A stretch of 64,000 bases of DNA from Tanypteryx hageni (lineage: Eukaryota; Arthropoda; Insecta; Odonata; Petaluridae). The notes beneath the pieces were generated by a model that saw only the letters and a list, made by a program, of their open reading frames with translations, did no database searches and was not told the origin of the DNA. Both the position numbers and the translations under genes were made by a program. Below, one piece after another: positions 59,301 through 64,000 of the stretch. Each line of letters opens with the position of its first letter. The first letter of the stretch is position 1. Where the stretch lies: contig CM054113.1 in the NCBI GenBank assembly GCA_028673005.1, positions 213,457,504 through 213,521,503 on the forward strand. The letters run 5' to 3'.

Positions 59301-61510
59301 CTACCACGAAAGACATTTTCCATGCTCATATTACGTAACCTCTGATAAAAGGGAGTTATCAACTGAGAAATAAATTTTAAAACCGCTTAATATCCCATTT
59401 GAGTATGGACAAGGATTTGTAGATTTTGTCCTTTTCTTCCCCTCACTTTCATTATTAAAGAATTTTCTCTTCACTTGTATTTGTCGGAGATGCTTTATTT
59501 ATACCATCCATATATTCTTAAGACTAGCCCATAAGCAGTAGTTAACTTTCATTTCCATATGATCACAATATAAATAAAAATAACGAACACATAGATACAT
59601 GCCCTGCGATCCTAGCATCGGGAGCCTAACACCCTAATTGCTTCTCTATCAATCATAGGAATTGCTCGTTAAAGAGGACATAAAATTCTTCTCACCTTAG
59701 GGTTTCCGTCCAGCGACGCAAGGTGGTCGTGGCGCTGTGCTATGACGCACGATATCCTTGCATAGACGTAGATCATGACAGCTAAAGGGATGAAGAAGGA
59801 TCCCATCGCAGAAAATATCACGTATCCTTGGTTCTGGTTGTATCCGCATTGCTTTCCAACATGGCGATCTGGTTCGTACCTTCATTGAATGAAACATCGA
59901 CTAGAATTGAGCATTATTTTTACTAAGCTATTTAAGTGCATTAAAAGCACGATTACCCGTTAATTCGAGAGAGAATTATCGAGACGCCTTTAATCGCTAG
60001 CATTTTATGAAAGGCTATCATTTTAGGTCTTAAAATGTTCGAATGATCGTTAATAAAGTTGCCATAGTTGTCGCCCACCAACTACGTATGTATGGAGTAG
60101 TTCCTGCTGTATTTTTATTGCTATTAAAAATTTTCGATCATAAGGAAAATGAATCACTTTTAAATATCCGGTGATTGCTGAGCGTTAAAAGTACGAATAA
60201 TATCGCACGACGATCAGAATTCCTGGGCAACATATGAACTTGAATGCGTATCGTAGGAATGTATTCACATGGTGGATAATTTATACCCTCATATGCCCGT
60301 GGTACTATGTGATATTATTCGATATTTTTTACTAATAAGTTTCAACAATTAAATAAAAGCTTCAAATTAAGATAAAAATAAAACAAATTTTAAAAGCAAA
60401 CAGAATTTTAACTAGAGTATATAAAAATTTCGAAATGAACAGGAAAAATTACTTTAGGTATTCATTACGAAATGTTTTCAGATATAACAGATCATTTTAT
60501 TCGATAGAAAGGACTAATAACACGAAAAAATAAAAGAACGAAAATGAGCGTAGCAAGAGATACGAAAATTATGGCTGGGATCGTTTAAAGAGTACCTTTT
60601 ATCCAGAAATTCAATCTCAGTTTGTCGTAAGACAATTTCCGCGATAAATAAGTTATAATCACGCAAAAATGAATGAGTGTCTACAGAAATTATGAGACGA
60701 AAAGAATGTCCACCAAATAGCACAGTAGAGTGATAAAATATCCTCCATTTAATATTATTAATCCTCCGATTTTAATCTAATCTAATGGAAAATTTTCTAA
60801 AATTTCACGACATTTCCTTCCCATTTTGCGCTATTATTTCTGGAAACAAATCATCAAATCTAAACCAGTTCATCGGGACCATGCCGAATTCTGTTCTCGA
60901 CGAGTGCACTTCACTTACAGTGCTCAAGTAAATTACGATTATAAAAAAAAACACTTCAGCCATCACTGATGCGACAGCGAGATCGTCTTGTTGTGACTAT
61001 TTATAGGAATTTCTCCCATTGCGCATTCCATGAGGAGGAAATACACAAAAACGAGGGAGCGGCTGGGGCATGCTTGAGTCAAGTCAGCATTTGTCACGGA
61101 AATAAACTAAAAGAAACCATGGATATTAACTTTAAACTAATGTTTTCACCATGTTCGCAAATCTGTAACAACCTTGGTACAAACATCACCGTTTTGTACA
61201 CCTGAGAGAAAAATTACCACTTTAGAGACGAAACAGGCAAAAATTGGGATTATATTATGGATTAAATATGGCATCACTGACCATCCCAAGATCGGCGGGC
61301 AGGTGATGGCTGCTGCGGCTAACCACACGACGAGTATCATGGCTAGGGCGAGCCGTTTGGAGCGGCGTCTTCGGGAGTAGTTGAGGGGTTGCGTGACGGC
61401 CAAGTATCGGTCCACGCTTATTGCGCAGAGGCTCAGGATAGAGGCGGTGCAGAGTAGCACGTCCAGCGACACCCAGATCTCACACATCAACCAACCAAGC
61501 TCCCAAGTGC
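38065..61510 (-). CDS. Aminergic GPCR, alpha2-adrenergic-like octopamine receptor group (5' exons outside window)
   Basis: Five minus-strand exons, 61510-61282, 59879-59696, 48596-48520, 44383-43926 and 38318-38065, join in phase to give about 400 codons ending in TAA. They run from TM3 to the C-terminus. TM3 has the amine-binding Asp (WVSLD) and the DRY box (61404-61412). TM4 ends PPILGW. TM5 has the two serines of SAMGSFFIP that contact catechol or phenol groups. TM6 has CWLPFF (44002-44019). TM7 has NPFIY (38284-38298), then a membrane-proximal FKKC. The third cytoplasmic loop is long and Ser/Pro-rich. TM1-TM2 are missing and must lie beyond 64000. Class is certain; the octopamine alpha2-like subtype is judged from the TM3-TM5 and TM7 wording by memory and is less sure. 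Confidence 0.92.
39236..39530 (+). repeat. Repeat family R, partial copy
   Basis: It begins TACTTTCTCCGTATATGAAG and runs through the CGAATTCGAGATTTCAACGG and GTGTGTCTGTGACCGG blocks, then stops where the next copy begins. It lies in a GPCR intron. Confidence 0.75.
39530..40480 (+). repeat. Repeat family R, longer copy plus partial duplicate
   Basis: A copy running 39530-40135 is followed by a second partial copy (40130-40480) repeating the CCACCACCAC and TTCTTAATTGTTGGAG blocks. The first contains a perfect inverted repeat (39882-39896 against 39902-39916, AAAGGTTGTAGAAAA). Both lie in a GPCR intron. Confidence 0.7.
40481..43425. other. GPCR intron, no other gene seen
   Basis: A 107-codon frame at 41540-41863 has no recognisable motif. 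A G+C-richer patch at 43080-43200 has no frame of note. Confidence 0.5.
43430..43735 (-). repeat. Repeat family R, partial minus-strand copy
   Basis: It contains the reversed CACACACACACCCACAGACA and TTTCCATTGAAATCTCG blocks and ends at the ACGTATGGAGAATGT terminus. It lies just downstream of the TM6 exon donor. Confidence 0.75.
43926..44383 (-). CDS. GPCR exon, distal loop 3, TM6 and start of TM7
   Basis: The acceptor CTATCTTCTATCCGCAG precedes the exon. The loop part is Pro/Ser/His-rich with basic segments ([14 protein letters not shown]) leading into TM6, [19 protein letters not shown]. The donor after SCLTWL is GGTTAG|GTGAGC, phase 1. Longer frames on other frames here are shadows. Confidence 0.93.
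44384..45336. other. GPCR intron, no other gene seen
   Basis: Ordinary intronic sequence. Nothing supported. Confidence 0.5.
45337..47405. mobile_element. Fold-back element with ~400-bp inverted arms
   Basis: The left arm 45337-45742 and right arm 46727-47405 are imperfect reverse complements. Both contain AGTACAAAAATGGACCCATT, GGAGAGGCTA near the outer end, and ATACGCATGGAA near the inner end. The right arm is longer because a MITE sits in it (46943-47213). The ~985-bp centre has frames but no recognisable transposase. It lies in a GPCR intron. Confidence 0.75.
46943..47213. mobile_element. hAT-type MITE inserted in the fold-back arm
   Basis: The sequence begins CAGGAATTTTATTTTTGTAC and ends (reverse complement) CAGGAGTTCTCAACCTGTGG. 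It is flanked by ACCTATTG and TCCTATTG, an 8-bp duplication with one mismatch. It is absent from the matching position of the left arm, which confirms the insertion. Confidence 0.85.
47410..48519. other. GPCR intron with a Penelope-like 3' motif
   Basis: At about 47525-47565 the minus strand reads CCTGATGACGGTGGC, then TCGAAACCGGTCGTTG. This is the same type of sequence as the Penelope 3' region at 29831. No coding part is attached. The rest is A+T-rich without visible genes. Confidence 0.4.
48520..48596 (-). CDS. GPCR 77-bp exon in cytoplasmic loop 3
   Basis: A long pyrimidine tract ending TTTCAAATAG gives the acceptor and CACAG|GTGGGT the donor. The exon enters in phase 0 and leaves two bases (AG), exactly what is needed to bridge the TM5 exon and the TM6 exon, which do not join in phase directly. 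It encodes a short acidic, Glu/Ser-rich stretch ([18 protein letters not shown], then CEEAPCH). It may be alternatively included, but skipping it would break the frame unless another acceptor is used. Confidence 0.75.
48597..49489. other. GPCR intron, no other gene seen
   Basis: Ordinary intronic sequence. A frame at 49218-49484 has no recognisable motif. Confidence 0.5.
49490..50180 (-). pseudogene. Degenerate LINE reverse transcriptase fragment
   Basis: Translating the minus strand in shifting frames gives [19 protein letters not shown], then [12 protein letters not shown] (the YxDD box decayed to FADN), [10 protein letters not shown], and [20 protein letters not shown]. These are the palm and thumb parts of a LINE RT of the widespread RTE/BovB-like or similar type. 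Many stops and indels show an old copy. It lies in a GPCR intron. Confidence 0.7.
50509..52860. mobile_element. 2.35-kb hAT-type element with perfect 8-bp target duplication
   Basis: The ends are CAGTGGAGTATCCAGGA and (reverse complement) CAGTGGTGTATCCAGGA, flanked by GATTTATT at 50501-50508 and 52861-52868. No transposase motif is visible inside, so it is a non-autonomous or eroded element. A smaller hAT-like element (51989-52731) is nested in it. Confidence 0.9.
51989..52731. mobile_element. Nested hAT-like MITE
   Basis: The ends are TAGGTTATGGGTTTTT and (reverse complement) TAGGGTATGGATTTTAACC, flanked by ATTATGAT and CTTATGAT, an 8-bp duplication with one mismatch. Inner sequences TCGGGTTTAAAAAA and GGAGGGTAAA recur on both sides. 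It lies wholly inside 50509-52860, so it inserted later. Confidence 0.65.
53279..53287 (+). promoter_or_regulatory. Candidate TATA box for the NHR gene
   Basis: TATATAAAG is followed about 25 bases on by a G+C-richer stretch (53310-53470) that resembles a first exon. A donor GTGAGT at 53890 and an acceptor near 54070 could splice a 5' UTR onto the exon with the start codon at 54111. No sequence proves transcription here. Confidence 0.35.
54111..54387 (+). CDS. NHR gene exon 1, signal-peptide-like start
   Basis: 277 bases ending ATCAGAG|GTATGC, phase 1. After the hydrophobic start come four Cys and a Thr/Ser-rich stretch with N-glycosylation-type NST and NMT sites. I do not recognise this part. 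Confidence 0.5.
54111..57292 (+). CDS. NHR (Neuralized homology repeat) protein, partial gene model nested antisense in the GPCR intron
   Basis: Four plus-strand exons, 54111-54387, 54511-54556, 56465-56545 and 57140-57292, join in phase 1, 2 and 2 at canonical GT..AG sites. The ATG has a good context (AAACATGG). The product starts with a signal-peptide-like stretch ([16 protein letters not shown]), then an unrecognised ~70-residue segment, then an NHR-like domain: [52 protein letters not shown] domains of Neuralized and NEURL4 proteins bind protein partners in ubiquitin signalling. The usual W-S-G-S segment between VRLD and GVTTHSP is missing (about 8 residues), and a signal peptide is not expected. 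The last exon ends in an open donor, so more exons should follow; none was found up to 64000. It could be a decayed paralogue. Confidence 0.55.
54511..54556 (+). CDS. NHR gene exon 2, 46 bp
   Basis: A strong acceptor TTGTTTTCTTTTCCTAG and the consensus donor AAAGC|GTAAGT bound it. It encodes [15 protein letters not shown], phase 1 in and phase 2 out. Confidence 0.55.
54890..55640 (+). repeat. Dispersed repeat with ~215-bp tandem units
   Basis: It begins with CGTCCGTCCGTCGTAAC and CCGCTGGGCGGA, shared in part with 63.2 kb. Then units start at about 55083, 55302 and 55516 (CAAGCAACAATTAAATAC variants), each containing GGTCCGCGAGACCACATAAT. The same unit occurs reversed at about 28700-28790. 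It lies in an intron of the NHR model and of the GPCR. Confidence 0.65.
56465..56545 (+). CDS. NHR gene exon 3, start of the NHR domain
   Basis: The acceptor TTTCTATTTCGTAG and donor ACAAT|GTGAGT bound it. It encodes [18 protein letters not shown], the first strand of the NHR fold, with the usual F-H-x3-G-x-N-I spacing. Confidence 0.6.
56546..57139. other. NHR gene intron, no other gene seen
   Basis: A C/T-rich stretch (56760-57020) gives a 99-codon frame of low-complexity character. It is not supported as a gene. Confidence 0.5.
57140..57292 (+). CDS. NHR gene exon 4, core of the NHR domain
   Basis: The acceptor TTTTTTATTATAG and donor GGTCAG|GTGAGG bound it. It encodes [12 protein letters not shown] and [19 protein letters not shown], which match the NHR pattern of E-x-F-x-V-R-x-D, then G-V-T-T-x-x-P. 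The segment between them is short by about eight residues relative to the family. Confidence 0.6.
57967..58640 (+). repeat. Repeat family R copy
   Basis: It starts TACTTTCTTCATATACGAAG and contains the AGGTCCCCTGAACACGTTTT, GTGTGTCTGTGACCGG and CCACCACCAC blocks in the same order as at 39.5 kb, ending at CATGTGGTGGCTACATCAG. Confidence 0.8.
58850..59075 (+). repeat. Repeat family R, 3' part
   Basis: It repeats only the later blocks (TTCTTAATTGTTGGAC, CCAATATCAGAAG, TATGGAGAAAGTCATGTGGTGG) shortly after the preceding copy. Confidence 0.75.
59076..59695. other. GPCR intron, no other gene seen
   Basis: Ordinary intronic sequence. Confidence 0.5.
59696..59879 (-). CDS. GPCR exon, ECL2 and TM5
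   Basis: It starts by completing Trp, then [19 protein letters not shown], with the ECL2 Cys expected to pair with TM3. TM5 follows ([19 protein letters not shown]), then the start of loop 3. The donor AAG|GTGAGA is strong and leaves phase 0. Confidence 0.93.
59880..61281. other. GPCR intron, no other gene seen
   Basis: I looked here for further NHR exons on the plus strand and found none. Confidence 0.5.
61282..61510 (-). CDS. GPCR exon, ECL1 to end of TM4
   Basis: The acceptor TTACCTTTAAG precedes GC ACT TGG; the donor is GATG|GTCAGT. It encodes [13 protein letters not shown] (with the TM3 disulphide Cys), TM3 with its DRY box, the basic loop SRRRRSKR, and TM4. It ends after two bases of the Trp codon that the next exon completes. 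Confidence 0.93.
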
Positions 61511-63189
61511 CTTAAAGGTAATAAATGCGATTATTACCATGGTGACCATTTTTCATCATATTGTTCCGGTATCCCTATAAACGTTTATCGGGACTGTCAT
61601 TTCCCCATATGTTTAGCCTTTTCAAGTAAAAATTTAAATGCGTTATCGATGCTCGAAGTTTAATTTATTTCTTGTTTGATTAAGCTACCATTTAAATACG
61701 GAAGGATTGTAAGGAGTAAAAGTTTTTTTAAGATATGAGTAAATAGGACACGAGAATTTATTCTTCACCTTTATCGAAATGTTAATTTTAATGAAAATTT
61801 TAGCGGGACTCCCGCCTGCAGTGGAAGTTTTTTTCTTTATATTAGTGTGCCTGTTTTGTTTTCAAGTCACAATTCATCCCAGAAAAAGAAATAATAATAA
61901 TTTACAAATCTCAAACCAATTAAAGCACTGCATTAAAATAGTTTTAAAATGCCCCTCTAAGCAAAGTATTTAACGCAAAGTTCGTCCCGTTTTTGTCTTC
62001 TGGGTCATGGCATAAGTGCCACCACTTATATCTCTTACAATTTGGACACCCTACCATAACATATTCTGAGGTGACTTTAAAAAAGATCTAGCACATTTAA
62101 AAATTAATGCTTGTGTGATGGGTATTATATCAACGCGAAAAAATTCGACAAATTTTTACATTAACTATTTCTTCATTGGTGCAGTTAAAAAAACATGGAG
62201 ATATGAAATCTGGTCGGGTGTTTTAAGAATAATTCAACGTCAGCTTGGTGGTTTACGCGTTCCATTTAGTAGTTTTATTTTTGACTCAACATACACTACA
62301 TTTTATTACATTTTGTTCAAATTAAACAAAAGAAGGCAATGAGACCAACATGATTTTAGATCGAGATTCAAGGTCACCTCACGCTGCTAATTGAATTGAA
62401 AATGATGTAAGGAATTATTCATTGACTTTGACTTCATCTGCAGAAAAGGATTGTTGGAAGTTAAACACTGGTCCCTGTTTCGATCTCTTCACGGTTGCTT
62501 GGTATTACATCGCAGCATTTCTAATTTTACGGTAATTAGATCATTAGTTCTTTGATTGATTAGTTCCTTGAATTGATGCTCGATCATTTGTTATTCATTG
62601 ATAAAAGTATAGTTCATAGAAAAGTTATACGTCTTATTTATTTTTTAAATTCTTAAATGCATAATTAATTAGATTCAGCCAACCTCGAACAGGCACATGG
62701 TTAAATTAATTCCTTGTTGGACGTAGAAGATTTTTCCTGAAATTTAATGTTTAATAATGAATGATGCTAAAAGTCTGCAAAAAGGTAACACTTAATTTCT
62801 TTACGATTTTTCTCAGCATGTGTGGATATTTTCATCCTATCATGTAACCATTCGTGCAAGAATGCGAACTATGGTCAATGAATAGATAAAAATGGATTTA
62901 TTTATTTTCATTCTCAATAAGCAGGATACGGTAAATACGCAGAAACAAAAAAACAGCCTTTTCACTATATATAGTAATCAAATCATAGGTCATAAAAAGC
63001 AAATAGAATAACTTTAAATGAAATGAAATAAGTTCCATACTCGCAAACCTGTCCAGTCGAGTAGATGATTAAAGACGATTTTGCAAACAAAATTCGTTGA
63101 GGATGGACGTTTTCATAGATTAAATTAGCACAAGCTAAGAAAAGTCGCGCACGCTTCATTTTTATGCGTTCTTTACAAAAAGTAAAAAA
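61511..63189. other. GPCR intron, no exon seen
   Basis: No TM1 or TM2 sequence is readable on the minus strand, so the 5' GPCR exons are beyond the window. No plus-strand gene is supported either. Confidence 0.5.
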
Positions 63190-63440
63190 AGAACGCCTTA
63201 TGGTCAGGCCGTGTCCGTCCGTCTGTCCGCATGTTTAGTCTTCAAAACTACTGGGCGGACGTTGATGAAATTTGGTATTTAGGACATATGTAGGGACAAA
63301 AAAATGAATATATGAACATAAATGGTTCACGTAGTCTAATCGGGAGTGCCACTTTACTGGAGACGAAAAATGAAATTTTCTTTATATCTCGTAAAATATC
63401 ACTTATAACAAAATAGTCTTCAAATGATTTTGTGGAACTA
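63190..63440 (+). repeat. Dispersed repeat copy with GTCCGTCCGTCTGTCCGC head
   Basis: The head is followed by TCAAAACTACTGGGCGGACG, TTGATGAAATTTGGTATTT and a later GGAGTGCCACTTTACTGGAG block, resembling the starts of the repeats at 5520 and 54890. Confidence 0.55.
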
Positions 63441-64000
63441 GTCACATAGAATATGATTTGTTCAGTACATTTTTATCGAAGGAGCAGCCGATTTCAAGAA
63501 AAGCAAACGAGAATGTCGTAATTCACTTTGAACTTTGAAAATGTTTAAATTGTTGTCAACGAAAACAATCTTCGTGGTAACTGAAGTAAAAATATCTGCT
63601 GTAAATACTTAATTACGTTTAATTTTATTTCGTGCATACGCAACATTTGAAAAATGAAGGGAAATGGATTATCTACGACGAAGAAATGAACGTAAATACC
63701 TCTATTTTATTTACTTATACACAGCGTTTATAAACGAAAAGAAGTGGGTAATTTACGATAAGGTTTGTATTACCAGTAATCGAGTAAAGTATGTTTTAAA
63801 TAATTGTCGATTGCTTTATTAATTACAACCTATTAGAAAATAAATCGGTGAAACAAAAATTCGATGTTTCCTTGGCATTACTTCTAGATAATCATTTTTC
63901 AGTTCTTAGACATTATACTTAACTATTAATATTTATATTTTTTTACATGATTGCATAAATCGTAAAGAATGCCTCTGCCTCGCATGTAAGCACGCATTAT
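63441..64000. other. A+T-rich DNA, no gene seen
   Basis: Nothing recognisable to the window's end. Confidence 0.5.

Noticed and set aside
43926..59879. Direct joining of the TM5 exon to the TM6 exon.
   Set aside because: The phases differ (0 against 2) with the strong acceptor; the 77-bp exon resolves it.
59697..59897. A 66-codon minus-strand frame at the TM5 exon.
   Set aside because: Wrong frame; the phase-consistent frame encodes TM5.
1..64000. CRISPR arrays, bacterial operons, ribosome-binding sites or rRNA.
   Set aside because: Spliced genes, LINEs and MITEs mark eukaryotic nuclear DNA; no direct-repeat/spacer structure or rRNA sequence was seen.

Overview
This window is A+T-rich eukaryotic nuclear DNA with long introns, canonical GT..AG splice sites and dense, nested transposable elements. 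The coding exons I recognise resemble arthropod genes, so an arthropod (perhaps an insect) is the best guess. Only two host genes can be supported, both in the right-hand 26 kb.

Region 1 (1-17.3 kb) is intergenic and built from decayed transposons. It holds a tRNA-type SINE remnant; a hAT C-terminus abutting a Harbinger N-terminus (2.7-3.9 kb); ~145-bp tandem repeats (5.5-6.1 kb); a TIR element (7.4-8.3 kb); a pair of hairpins (8.4 kb); and a decayed ZMYM1/DUF4371-type hAT transposase (11.8-15.35 kb, minus). The hAT gene is split by a 1,093-bp TIR element with an ATA target duplication, which carries a hepadnavirus-like RNase H reading frame.

Region 2 (17.3-24.8 kb) is a Jockey-type non-LTR retrotransposon. 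It has a GC-rich leader full of CCC/GGG mini-hairpins, a pyrimidine-rich tandem-repeat leader, a gag-like ORF1 with three zinc knuckles, and an endonuclease/RT ORF2 that is dead (two in-frame TGAs, a frameshift, YADG for YADD, and a perfect 44-bp-arm palindrome). A short TTGAA-repeat tail ends it.

Region 3 (25-38 kb) holds a Tigger transposase fragment; a 2.4-kb element with ~230-bp inverted repeats enclosing a Penelope GIY-YIG remnant; a second, longer hepadnavirus-like RT-RNase H element inserted into a copy of a dispersed repeat (family R); and two short hAT-type MITEs.

Region 4 (38-64 kb) carries an aminergic GPCR on the minus strand, most like the alpha2-adrenergic-like octopamine receptor group. 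Five exons (TM3 to the stop codon) join in phase, including a 77-bp exon in the third cytoplasmic loop; TM1-TM2 must lie beyond the right edge. Its introns hold a fold-back element, MITEs, a LINE remnant, R repeats and, on the opposite strand, a four-exon gene model (54.1-57.3 kb) whose junctions all keep frame. That model encodes a signal-peptide-like start followed by a Neuralized homology repeat (NHR). The two genes share no obvious pathway.
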